DNA of 64,000 nt. Origin: VRUE01 sp963703335 (GTDB taxonomy: Bacteria; Actinomycetota; Thermoleophilia; Solirubrobacterales; 70-9). Location of the stretch: NCBI GenBank assembly GCA_963703335.1, contig OY969812.1, positions 1,922,001-1,986,000 of the forward strand, read 5' to 3'. This document shows positions 26,860-34,544 of the stretch, piece after piece. Position 1 is the stretch's first letter; each line of letters begins with the position of its first letter. A program made the position numbers and the translations under genes. The notes beneath the pieces are model-generated. The model worked only from the letters and a program-made list of their open reading frames with translations, was not told the DNA's origin and searched no databases.

Positions 26860-27240
26860 TCAGTCGCGCGGCGCGTAGCGGTGGTGCAGCACCAGAGCGT
26901 TGCCGTCGGGGTCGGTGAAGAAGGCCATGTGGCAGACGCCGCTGTCCATCGTCTCGGCGGAGAAGCTGATGCCCTTTGACTCGAGCTCGCCGCGGGTTGC
27001 TTCGACATCATCGACGTGGAAGGCAAGTGGGTGGCCGTTGGGTCGGAACTCCTGGCCGACCGCGGCTGCGTCGAGGACCTGAAGCGTGAGGTTGCCGGTC
27101 TCGAACTCGCCGCCGGGGATTTTGCCGTAATCGACGGAATGCTCGAGGCCGAGGGTCTGGCCGTAGAACTCAACAGCGGCGGGGTAGTCCTTGACGAAGA
27201 CGGTGGCGAAGTCGACGCCGGTGATGGTGGGAGTGGACAC
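26860..27240 (-). CDS. VOC family protein (glyoxalase/bleomycin-resistance fold)
   Basis: 126 aa from GTG 27240, with AGGAGGA five bases upstream. It holds two beta-alpha-beta-beta-beta halves: 'FATVFVKDYPAAVEFYGQTL' and 'LAFHVDDVEATRGEL...FFTDPDGNALVLHHRY'. Possible metal ligands of the fold are His75 and Glu/His in the last strand. VOC proteins include glyoxalase I, dioxygenases and antibiotic-binding proteins; the individual role cannot be assigned. It is divergent from the membrane-protein gene at 27270. Confidence 0.85.
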   Translation of the reverse strand: MSTPTITGVDFATVFVKDYPAAVEFYGQTLGLEHSVDYGKIPGGEFETGNLTLQVLDAAAVGQEFRPNGHPLAFHVDDVEATRGELESKGISFSAETMDSGVCHMAFFTDPDGNALVLHHRYAPRD

Positions 27241-27269
27241 GGTTTCCTCCTAGCTGGTATTCAGGGCGG

Positions 27270-27695
27270 GTGGTCTTGGGAGACGATACGAAGGTCGTGC
27301 TGTTGCTCGCCGGGCTGATGTTCCTCTGGGCGCTGCTGCTGGGCGTGATGAAGTTCAGGCAGATGGACGCCTCCGAGGAGGGTCTCGCCCATCCATATAC
27401 CGATATCGCCCACCGCGCGGCACTCCTCTACAGCTTCGCCCTGCTTCTGGTCGCGACCTTCGTCCAGCTGAGTGGCTGGGGGGAGCTGGTCAACCTGCTC
27501 GCCGCCGGTGCGCTCGCCTTCTATTTCTACGCGGCCGTCTTCGGCTACATGGTGCACGGCTGGAAGCGCGACACCGAGAACCAGTTCCACCCTCCGGTCC
27601 GTGGCCTCAACCTCTTCATGGCGAACCTGATCGTCGCCGAGATCGGCGGCTGGCTGGTCCTGATGGCCGGCTTCCTCGACGCGCAGATCTTCTAG
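27270..27695 (+). CDS. four-helix membrane protein, unknown function
   Basis: 141 aa from GTG 27270. Hydrophobic segments at about 9-25, 48-66, 73-92 and 112-134 suggest four membrane helices. 'MVHGWKRDTENQFHPP' lies in the loop between helices 3 and 4 and carries two His. I do not recognise the family. Its 3' end overlaps the acyltransferase gene on the other strand by 4 bp, so the two converge. Confidence 0.65.
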   Translation: MVLGDDTKVVLLLAGLMFLWALLLGVMKFRQMDASEEGLAHPYTDIAHRAALLYSFALLLVATFVQLSGWGELVNLLAAGALAFYFYAAVFGYMVHGWKRDTENQFHPPVRGLNLFMANLIVAEIGGWLVLMAGFLDAQIF

Positions 27696-29635
27696 CCGGA
27701 GACAACGCAGTCCCTGGAATCGGTCAGCTTCGGCGTCTCTTCGCTGTTGGGGAAGGCCTCGAGCAGGGCATCGGCGATCAGGCGACCACGCGCCGCATAG
27801 CCTTCCGAGGTGAAGTGGATCCCGTCGGGGATGAACCACTCGTCCTTGACGTCGGCTGCCCAGTTGTAGATGCGCATGCTGGGGTAGCGATCGCAGGCCT
27901 CGCGCAGCGCTTTGTCCCAGTTCTGCATGTTCTCCGCGGCGTAGGGGCCATTGGGGACCAGTGACTTGACGTTCACCCAGAGCACCGGTTCGCTGCCGAT
28001 CGTCGACATCATCAGGTCGACTCGATCGTCGTAGGTGACAGTTGAGCCGGCGGCGACGTTGGCCGCCTCGTTGGTCCCCATCGCGATCACCCAGCAGCCT
28101 TTGAAGCCTTCGTTCTTCCAGGCTTCCGCCACTTCTTGGGCGTTCGGTTCGCCTTCGAAGTTCTCGTAGATCGAGCGGGCTCCGGAGACCTCGAGGTGCT
28201 GCGTGGTGGCGCCAACCCGTGTGTACTGGGCGCTGATCAGCTGGCTCGGATCGGGCAAATATTCTTCGGAGACGAGGCCCTCGGAGGTCGAGTCGCCGAT
28301 GTGCACGACCCCTTCGCAGATCGTCGCCAGCGGCTTGCGTTTGACGTTCTTCGCCGTGATCGTCTTCGCCACCGGTTCGGCGCCGATCGCGTGCGCGTTC
28401 TTGGAGACGCCGATGCCTGCCAGGCCCGCGATCGCGAAGACGACGACGAGGCCGCCGGCGCCGATCAGCACCCAACCCTCGCGCGGCACCCGCTCGCGCC
28501 GCAGGCGCCCCGCCTTCCACTGCGCCCAGAGCCGGCTCAGGGCACCGTGACGGATCGGGTTCTCGACGTAGCGCCAGGAGAGCTCGGCCACCGCCATGAT
28601 CGCCGCGACCTGCAGGATCGCCCGCAGCAGGTTGGGGCCGTGCGCGCCTTGCGGCGAGGTGAGCACGATGATCGGCAACGTCCAGAGGTAGATGCCGTAG
28701 GAGCGTTCGCCGATCCAGCGCATCGGCTTGCAGCCGACGATCGGTCCCAGCCGCGAGGCGGGATGGGCAAAGGCGGCGACCGAGAGGGCGGTGCCGATCG
28801 CCAGCAGGGCAAAGCCGCCGCGGTAGATGAAGGGCGAGAACTCGCTCGAGCGCCAGAACATCAGCCCGATCACGACCAGGCCGGCGAGCCCGGCGGCGTC
28901 GATCGTCCGCCGTGCCTGCGGCGTCACCTTGGCGGTGAGACGGCGGCTGGGCCAGACCATCGCCAGCGCCGCCCCGACCAGCAACTCCAGCGCCCGCGTG
29001 TCGGTGCCGTAGTAGACCCGCGAGGGATCGAGCGAAGGCGTGTAGAGGACCGCCATCAGGATGCCCGAGCAGAGCGCCCCGATCAGGGCGACGGCGGCAA
29101 GCCGCGGCCGCGGCCCGGCCTTGCGCCCCGCTTCCGGCACGAGGCGCAGCCCGAGCATCAGCAGGAAGGGCCAGACGATGTAGAACTGCTCCTCGACCGA
29201 GAGCGACCAGAGGTGGTTGAGTGGCGACGGCGGCGCGAAGCGGGCGAAGTAAGAGACGTCGTGGAAGATCAGCCACCAGTTGTTGAAGTAGCCGACGGCG
29301 CTGAGCTCGGCCATGCGGAAGTCGCTCGGCTGGTGCGGACCGATCACGGTCACCCAGGCCATCACCACGATCAGCATCAGGAAGAGGCCGGGGAGGAGGC
29401 GCCGTGCGCGGGCCAGCCAGAAGGACTTCAGTTTGATCCCGCCGGCGTTGACCTGGTTGAGCAGGATGTCGGTGATCAGGTAGCCGCTGAGCGTGAAGAA
29501 GACGCCGACCCCGAGCAGGCCACCTTCGGCCCAGCCGAACTTGAGGTGGTAGAGGACGACGCCGAGGACCGCGATCGCGCGCAGGCCGTCGAGGCCCGGC
29601 ATGTAGCGGCGGTTGCTCTGTACTGGTTCAGGCAT
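27692..29635 (-). CDS. membrane O-acyltransferase (acyltransferase 3 family) with C-terminal SGNH domain
   Basis: 647 aa from ATG 29635. Residues 10-385 are an acyltransferase-3 membrane domain with about ten helices; it starts 'YMPGLDGLRAIAVLGVVLYH' (catalytic His) and contains 'GVFFTLSGYLITDILL' and 'HLWSLSVEEQFYIVWP'. After a last membrane helix (about 402-420) follows an extracytoplasmic SGNH domain: 'VVHIGDSTSEGL' (Ser), 'VIAMGTNEA' (Asn block) and 'PDGIHFTSEGY' (Asp/His). This is the OafA/PatB-type architecture that acetylates cell-wall or surface polysaccharides. It overlaps the preceding SGNH gene by 8 bp, so both are one operon. Confidence 0.9.
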   Translation of the reverse strand: MPEPVQSNRRYMPGLDGLRAIAVLGVVLYHLKFGWAEGGLLGVGVFFTLSGYLITDILLNQVNAGGIKLKSFWLARARRLLPGLFLMLIVVMAWVTVIGPHQPSDFRMAELSAVGYFNNWWLIFHDVSYFARFAPPSPLNHLWSLSVEEQFYIVWPFLLMLGLRLVPEAGRKAGPRPRLAAVALIGALCSGILMAVLYTPSLDPSRVYYGTDTRALELLVGAALAMVWPSRRLTAKVTPQARRTIDAAGLAGLVVIGLMFWRSSEFSPFIYRGGFALLAIGTALSVAAFAHPASRLGPIVGCKPMRWIGERSYGIYLWTLPIIVLTSPQGAHGPNLLRAILQVAAIMAVAELSWRYVENPIRHGALSRLWAQWKAGRLRRERVPREGWVLIGAGGLVVVFAIAGLAGIGVSKNAHAIGAEPVAKTITAKNVKRKPLATICEGVVHIGDSTSEGLVSEEYLPDPSQLISAQYTRVGATTQHLEVSGARSIYENFEGEPNAQEVAEAWKNEGFKGCWVIAMGTNEAANVAAGSTVTYDDRVDLMMSTIGSEPVLWVNVKSLVPNGPYAAENMQNWDKALREACDRYPSMRIYNWAADVKDEWFIPDGIHFTSEGYAARGRLIADALLEAFPNSEETPKLTDSRDCVVSG

Positions 29636-30353
29636 CGCCGGCGATGGGGAAGGGGAAGAGGGACAGGGTCGCGCCGACGATCCGGTCGACTAGTTCGGCC
29701 TCGCGCCGCGCCAGCTTCCTCGCCGGAGGCAGGTTGGGCCCGGACTCGAGCGCGGGTTTGCGCTGAGAGGCAGTGGCGATGCCGAGGCAGGCCTTGACCC
29801 CCTGCGCGATCAGCCGTGCGCGCAGGTCGGCGCCGCCAGCGGTCGGGTGCAGATCGTCGGCTTGCATCAGCTCGGGATGCGTTTCCTCCGCCCTCGCCCA
29901 GTCGGGCACTTGCGTTCCGGGTCGCGAGGCGGCAAACGCCGCGACGACCCTGTTCTTGCCGTTGTTGTCGATGCCGTTGACGGTAAAACCGTGGATGGTC
30001 GGCACGACCATGCAGCGGTCGCCGACCGTGGCGGCGACCTTGCCGAGGTTTTCAGCCAGGATCTCCGGATAGGCAGGGTTGTCGTTGGTGCCGGCGTCGA
30101 AGACGATCACCGACTGCGACGGGTCGTAGCTTTCCTCGAAGAGGTCGAAGATCTGGAAGCTGTTGTAGCCGCCGACCGCGTTGATCGTCAGCGGCACTCC
30201 CGGCAGGTACTTTTCGAGATAGGGCGAGGTCAACTCCTCGAGACTGTCGCCGACGACCAGGACGCCGCCGTTGCCGCTCGCGCTCGCCGGTGGAGCGGTC
30301 AGGGCGAGGGCAAGCATCGCCGCCAGGGTCGCGAGCTTGCGCACACTCGGCAT
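29628..30353 (-). CDS. secreted SGNH/GDSL-type hydrolase
   Basis: 241 aa from ATG 30353, where a clear signal peptide begins (MPSVRK, hydrophobic core, 'ASASG' near residue 26); the longer open frame from 30671 overlaps the divergent lipoprotein gene. 'VLVVGDSLEEL' holds the nucleophile Ser, 'VGGYNS' the Gly block, 'FDAGTNDNP' the Asn block, and 'ADDLHPTAGG' the Asp-x-x-His. It is an esterase or O-acetyl-handling enzyme outside the membrane, and a likely partner of the overlapping acyltransferase. Confidence 0.82.
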   Translation of the reverse strand: MPSVRKLATLAAMLALALTAPPASASGNGGVLVVGDSLEELTSPYLEKYLPGVPLTINAVGGYNSFQIFDLFEESYDPSQSVIVFDAGTNDNPAYPEILAENLGKVAATVGDRCMVVPTIHGFTVNGIDNNGKNRVVAAFAASRPGTQVPDWARAEETHPELMQADDLHPTAGGADLRARLIAQGVKACLGIATASQRKPALESGPNLPPARKLARREAELVDRIVGATLSLFPFPIAGDA

Positions 30354-30377
30354 CCGGGGAATTTCTACACTAAGCCG

Positions 30378-30890
30378 ATGCGGCTCAGCACGGCGGCGAT
30401 TGTCGGCACCCTGCTGGGCCTGGTGCTGGTCCTTGGTTCCTGTGGCGAGGAGGGGACCACGGCCGCCGATGGTCCGGGCACTACTCGGAACGCCGGTGGG
30501 AATGAGGGAGCGACCGCTGTGCCCCAGCCCGCGGGCAACGCCTGTCGCCGCCAACTGCACGGGTTCATCGGCTCGATGGTCGCCCTGCGCGACGACCTGG
30601 CGCGGGGGCTGAGCTATGAGGACTACCTGCCCAGGGTGCAGGCCACCCGCAGCGTCTACACGCGAATTCACGCCGGCAAGCTCACGGCGCCGTGCCTGCT
30701 CGCAAGCGGTGGCCTGAGCGAGCGCGCCTTCAATCTCTATATAGACGCCGCCAACATGTGGGGCGACTGCCTTGCCACCGTCACCTGCAGCACGCGGTCG
30801 ATCGAATCGAGCCTGCAGGGCAAGTGGGCGCTAGCCTCCCGCCAGCTTGCCGCCGCCGAAAAGGGTCTACGCGCCGTATCCGGAGGCTGA
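30378..30890 (+). CDS. putative lipoprotein, unknown function
   Basis: 170 aa from ATG 30378. A short lipoprotein signal ends at 'LVLGSC' with the lipidated Cys at about residue 22, followed by a flexible Gly/Thr/Ala-rich linker to residue 50. The remaining 120 residues contain four more cysteines and seem helical ('ERAFNLYIDAANMWGDCLA'). No known family. It diverges from the SGNH gene, with only 24 bp between the starts, and its 3' end overlaps the methyltransferase gene by 24 bp. Confidence 0.65.
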   Translation: MRLSTAAIVGTLLGLVLVLGSCGEEGTTAADGPGTTRNAGGNEGATAVPQPAGNACRRQLHGFIGSMVALRDDLARGLSYEDYLPRVQATRSVYTRIHAGKLTAPCLLASGGLSERAFNLYIDAANMWGDCLATVTCSTRSIESSLQGKWALASRQLAAAEKGLRAVSGG

Positions 30891-31670
30891 GTTCGCTCGG
30901 GCGACGTATATCGCCTTGATGTGTGTGGATTCGTCGAGGGGCTGGCGGGGGACGCCGTCGAGGCCGAGACCGTAGACGTCGAGGCACTCCAGTCCCGCTC
31001 CCTGCAGGGCCATCCGCACCTCGGCCTCGGGGAAATGCCGCTGGCGGTGGGTGAGGACCGGCGCCTCCCCGCCCTCGACTTCCAGGCGCGATTCGCAGAT
31101 CGAGCCCGGCGTGACGTCGGGCTCGGCCAGCCCCCGCCAGACGAGCCGCTTGCCGCCGCGCTCCACTACCTCCGTTTCGGCGAAGAAGGTGCGGTACGTG
31201 GGCAGGGTGTTGACGTCAAAGAGGAGCAGCCCGGTGGGAGCGAGATTGGCGCGCATCCCGGTCAGCGCTCGCTCCAGTTCCTCCGGACTGAGCAGGTAGT
31301 TGACCGCATCGTCAAGCGCCCAGACGAGGTCGAATTCACCGAACTCGGGTAGCGCGAGCATGTCGGCGAGGGCGAGCCGGACCTTGTCGCCAACCTTCGA
31401 TCGGGCCAGGTCCAGCATCGCCGGCGAGATGTCGCAGGCGGTGACTTCCCAGCCGCGCGGCAGCATCTCCAGAAAGCTCTTGCCGGTGCCGCAGCCGACG
31501 TCGAGCAGGCGCCTACCCTGCAGGCCACGACGGTCCAAGAGCTTGAGCAGGTCAGCGATCCAGAGGTCGTATTCGTGGTGAGCGGTGAAGTCGTCATAGA
31601 CCGGCGCCATCGCCTCGTAGGTCCGCTGCGCCGCGTCCCCACCTGTCTCCCGCGCGGTCGTCAGCAGCAT
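30867..31670 (-). CDS. class I SAM-dependent methyltransferase
   Basis: 267 aa from ATG 31670. Motif I 'LLDVGCGTGKSFLEML' (about 55-70), motif II 'VTACDISPAMLDLA', then 'VRLALADMLALPEFGEFDLVWALDDAVNYL', the acidic post-motif region. The fold is that of small-molecule methyltransferases such as UbiE/TylM1. The N-terminal 'YEAMAPVYDDFTAHHEYDLW' is the usual lid of this group. The substrate is unknown. It diverges from the sigma factor across an AT-rich region of about 100 bp. Confidence 0.87.
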   Translation of the reverse strand: MLLTTARETGGDAAQRTYEAMAPVYDDFTAHHEYDLWIADLLKLLDRRGLQGRRLLDVGCGTGKSFLEMLPRGWEVTACDISPAMLDLARSKVGDKVRLALADMLALPEFGEFDLVWALDDAVNYLLSPEELERALTGMRANLAPTGLLLFDVNTLPTYRTFFAETEVVERGGKRLVWRGLAEPDVTPGSICESRLEVEGGEAPVLTHRQRHFPEAEVRMALQGAGLECLDVYGLGLDGVPRQPLDESTHIKAIYVARANSASGYGA

Positions 31671-31824
31671 GGAAGAAAGACCTAATCTATGATCAAAAAA
31701 GTTTCAGCACTAAAATTCACCTGTTTGATTTTGGAAGTAGTACGGTCGAGCAATCAACGTTTCGATCATTCAAGAATCGGATCACGGTGATGGCTGGGAG
31801 TGGGACGAGGCCCAGCGGTTCTGC

Positions 31825-32268
31825 TTGCGCATGGCCTACCGCTATGCCAAGAACCCCAGTGAGGCGGAGGACATTGCCCAAGACGCCTTGCTTCGCGCTT
31901 GGCGCCGGCGCTCAACCCTTCGCGACGGTGCCAGGCGCAAGGAGTGGTTGGGCACGATCGTCCGCAACGAGGCCTTTCGCCACCACGAAAAGCTGCGCCC
32001 CGACCCGGTCGACACGGTCGAGAGCTGGGAGGGAGTCGAGGACGAACGGATCGTCTCCACCGTGGAGCGCGCCGATCTGCATGCCGCGCTGAAGCGCCTC
32101 AGCGAGCGCGACCGCAAACTGATCGAACTGCGCTACGAAGAGGACCTGACCCAGGAGGCGATTGCCCGTCGATTGGGGATCCCCGACGGTACCGTCAAGG
32201 TTCGCCTCCACCGCGTGCGCCACCGGCTGCGCGCGGAGATGGACTCCGTGTCGGCGGCGACCACGTAG
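31825..32268 (+). CDS. RNA polymerase sigma-70 family (ECF-type) factor
   Basis: From TTG 31825 the product is 147 aa. Region 2 'MAYRYAKNPSEAEDIAQDALLRAWRR' and region 4 'LSERDRKLIELRYEEDLTQEAIA' and 'IPDGTVKVRLHRVRHRLR' are standard for ECF sigma factors. The homologous sequence clearly extends upstream in the same frame ('DGWEWDEAQRFC', back to a TAG at 31738), but there is no ATG, GTG or TTG before 31825; the best alternative start is ATT 31768, giving 166 aa. No anti-sigma factor gene is adjacent. See finding on the start codon. Confidence 0.85.
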   Translation: MRMAYRYAKNPSEAEDIAQDALLRAWRRRSTLRDGARRKEWLGTIVRNEAFRHHEKLRPDPVDTVESWEGVEDERIVSTVERADLHAALKRLSERDRKLIELRYEEDLTQEAIARRLGIPDGTVKVRLHRVRHRLRAEMDSVSAATT

Positions 32269-32295
32269 GCGATTCGCCGCCCGCGACTTCCGGAC

Positions 32296-32946
32296 TCAGC
32301 TTGTCGCGGCGACGCGACGCATCTCTTCCGCCGCTGCCCCGGGGCCGATGTAGGGGACGAGCATCGCGAAGAGGAGGTCGGGCAGCATCGCCGGCAGCTG
32401 CGCCGCTCGCCCGGCGAGCAGCTCGTCGAAGATCAGCCCGGAGACGGCGCCCGCCGACATAAGCGAGATGTTCTCAGGCAGTTCGCGGCCGTCGGAGAGC
32501 TCGCGTCCATCCTCGAGGTACTGGGTGAAGCGAGCGACGGCGTCCCAGTGCAACTGGCGCGCCTCGGCGCCGGCGGCAGCGACCTCGACGATCGCGGTGC
32601 GGGCGAGCTCGGGGTCGAGGGCGAAGAGTTTGACGATCGTCTCCAACCCGTTCTTGACCCGCTGCAGCCAGGACTCGGCGCCGTTGCAATTGGAGGTCAC
32701 CTCGGCAAAGACCTGCTCGACCAGCATTTCGTATGCGGCCAGGAAGCACTCGTGCTTGTCCTCGAAGTGTTTGTAGAAGGTGGTGCGGGAGGTGCCCGCC
32801 TCCTCGATCACGTCCGCGACCGAGGTCTCCTTGTATCCCTTGCTGCCGACCACGCGGATCATTGCCGCCAAGATGAGGTCACGCCGCGATTCGGATGCCA
32901 TCAGCCCGTCCCAGGTAGGTTGAAAACTCCGGAGTACCTTCATCAT
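32296..32946 (-). CDS. TetR/AcrR family transcriptional regulator (1 of 3 in tandem)
   Basis: 216 aa from ATG 32946; ATG 32901 (residue 16) is a possible shorter start. The N-terminal HTH reads 'ILAAMIRVVGSKGYKETSVA' and 'AGTSRTTFYKHFEDKHECFL'. The C-terminal ligand domain ends 'LPDLLFAMLVPYIGPGAAAEE', a signature shared with the next two genes. It lies downstream of them on the same strand and probably arose by duplication. The ligand is unknown. Confidence 0.88.
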   Translation of the reverse strand: MMKVLRSFQPTWDGLMASESRRDLILAAMIRVVGSKGYKETSVADVIEEAGTSRTTFYKHFEDKHECFLAAYEMLVEQVFAEVTSNCNGAESWLQRVKNGLETIVKLFALDPELARTAIVEVAAAGAEARQLHWDAVARFTQYLEDGRELSDGRELPENISLMSAGAVSGLIFDELLAGRAAQLPAMLPDLLFAMLVPYIGPGAAAEEMRRVAATS

Positions 32947-32956
32947 AGCGGCTCGG

Positions 32957-32979
32957 TGTACGTAAGCGTTTATCTTGTC
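32957..32979. promoter_or_regulatory. candidate TetR operator upstream of regulator 1
   Basis: The sequence 'TGTACGTAAGCGTTTATCT' lies just ahead of the 32946 start. It shares TGTAC-N4-GCGTTTA-N-CT with the minus-strand region 34434-34412 ahead of regulator 3. An operator role is inferred from position and similarity only. Confidence 0.35.
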
Positions 32980-33644
32980 TTTTCGCCCACCTCCCTGGCA
33001 GCCGCGGCTGGTCCGATATAGGGGACCAGCGTGGCAAAAAGGACCTCCGAAAGCAAACCCGGTAGATACTCCGCGCGTCCCTCGCTCAGCTCGTCGGAGA
33101 TCAGCCCGGCAACGGCGCCGATCGCCATCCGCGAGGTGTTTGCGGGCAGGTTGCGCCCCCCCGGCGCGAAGTCCCGCCCCTCGTCGAAAAAGGGCGTAAG
33201 GCGCTGCAGCGCGGCCCGGTAGCGGCGCTGCGCGGCGGGCCCGGCGGAGCCGACGTCGACTAGCGCCAGGCGGGCCACCTCGGGCTCTTCCGCCAGCGCC
33301 TCGAGCAGCGCAGCCAGGCCGGCGCGGGCACGGCTTGGCCAGCCCTCCTCGGCCTCGTAGGCAACCGTGATTCGCCGCACGAGCGCGTCGACGATGCCGT
33401 CATAGGCGGCGAGGAAGCAGCCTTCCTTGTCCTCGAACATGGCGTAGAAGGTCGTGCGGGAGATGCCCGCCTCGCGGGTGAGGTCGGCGACCGTGGTCGC
33501 CGCGTAGCCCTTCTCGGCGACGACGCGAACCGCCGCCTCCAGCAGCCGCTCGCGCTGGGAGCGGGCGATCACCTCAGGTGGGAGGCGGTGGCGTCCGCGC
33601 GGTGGCCGCCACCGCTCCCGTTTCTGCCCCCGCGCCGCTGACAT
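32970..33644 (-). CDS. TetR/AcrR family transcriptional regulator (2 of 3 in tandem)
   Basis: 224 aa, ATG 33644. A basic N-terminal tail rich in Arg precedes the HTH ('RLLEAAVRVVAEKGYAATTV', 'AGISRTTFYAMFEDKEGCFL'). The ligand-binding part ends 'LLSEVLFATLVPYIGPAAAA', almost the same closing motif as regulator 1. It starts 3 bp after the stop of regulator 3, so the two are co-transcribed. The ligand is unknown. Confidence 0.88.
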   Translation of the reverse strand: MSAARGQKRERWRPPRGRHRLPPEVIARSQRERLLEAAVRVVAEKGYAATTVADLTREAGISRTTFYAMFEDKEGCFLAAYDGIVDALVRRITVAYEAEEGWPSRARAGLAALLEALAEEPEVARLALVDVGSAGPAAQRRYRAALQRLTPFFDEGRDFAPGGRNLPANTSRMAIGAVAGLISDELSEGRAEYLPGLLSEVLFATLVPYIGPAAAAREVGEKTR

Positions 33645-33647
33645 ACG

Positions 33648-34385
33648 TCAGCCGTCCGCGGGTACAGCTTCCCGCTCGGCCTCGCGCGCCTGCCGCAACG
33701 CCTCCTCTTGGCCGAGGTAGGGGACCGTCGTGATGTAGACGACGTCGGGAAGCAGCTCGCGCAGGCGCGCCGTGTTGCCGGCGAGGATCTGGCCAACGAT
33801 CAGCGACTCGGCCGCCGAGAGCGCGGCGCGTCCGGCGCTGGAGGGAATTGCCTCTTCCTCGACCGGATCGTCGCGGCCACGTTCGAGCAGCGACTGTAGG
33901 ACGCGCTTGCCGGAGGCGTAGAGCTCGAAGGCGCGCTCGCCCGAGGCCGGCGCCTCAACCAGGGCCATGCGGGCGAAGGTGGGGCGGCTGGCGAGCAGGT
34001 CGAGGAAGGCCGCCGCCGCGTCGCGGACCATCGTCGCCCAGGGCTTGTCGGGCGAGTAGACGGCGACTATGCGCCCCATCGCGTCGGCCAGGGCCACCTC
34101 CATCGATGCGTGGAAGCAGTCCTCCTTGTCCTTGAAGAGCTCGTAGAAGGTCGCGCGCGAGACGCCGGCGCCCTCGCAGACGTCGGCGATCGTGGTCGCG
34201 CCGTAGCCTTTCTTGGCGCAGCTGCGCGCCATCGCGTTGAGCAGCCGTTCGCGCTGGGAGTGTTCGATCAGCGGCTCGGGCAGACTGTCGAGGCCGGCCG
34301 GCAGGTGCTCCTGCTCCAGCTTCGCTCCGAGGTCGTCAACTGGCGCTGGAGAGGCGTTTCCGGGGCTTGAGGAGGGGGGCATCAC
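33648..34385 (-). CDS. TetR/AcrR family transcriptional regulator (3 of 3 in tandem)
   Basis: 245 aa, ATG 34385 (a second ATG follows immediately). A 40-residue Pro/Ser-rich tail precedes the HTH ('LLNAMARSCAKKGYGATTIA', 'AGVSRATFYELFKDKEDCFH'). The C-terminal domain ends 'LPDVVYITTVPYLGQEEALR'. It is the promoter-proximal gene of the three regulators, and carries the operator-like site 34412-34434 upstream. Confidence 0.88.
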   Translation of the reverse strand: MMPPSSSPGNASPAPVDDLGAKLEQEHLPAGLDSLPEPLIEHSQRERLLNAMARSCAKKGYGATTIADVCEGAGVSRATFYELFKDKEDCFHASMEVALADAMGRIVAVYSPDKPWATMVRDAAAAFLDLLASRPTFARMALVEAPASGERAFELYASGKRVLQSLLERGRDDPVEEEAIPSSAGRAALSAAESLIVGQILAGNTARLRELLPDVVYITTVPYLGQEEALRQAREAEREAVPADG

Positions 34386-34411
34386 ATCAAAATTCTGGGG
34401 TAGACAACCGT

Positions 34412-34434
34412 GTTTAGGTAAACGCGATTGTACA
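34412..34434. promoter_or_regulatory. candidate TetR operator upstream of regulator 3
   Basis: 'GTTTAGGTAAAC' at 34412-34423 is an inverted repeat GTTTA-N2-TAAAC, followed by TGTACA at 34429-34434. It sits 27 bp ahead of the ATG of regulator 3 and resembles the site ahead of regulator 1 (15 of 23 bases when read on opposite strands). Confidence 0.4.
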
Positions 34435-34544
34435 CCCTGAGGGCGCTCTGTGGACGTTCCGGTACCGATTTAACAAAGCCGCTGAGCGACTGGGAACGGC
34501 GGCGGAATGCGACTAGATCGACGCTGCGTCGGGACGAGCCGAGC

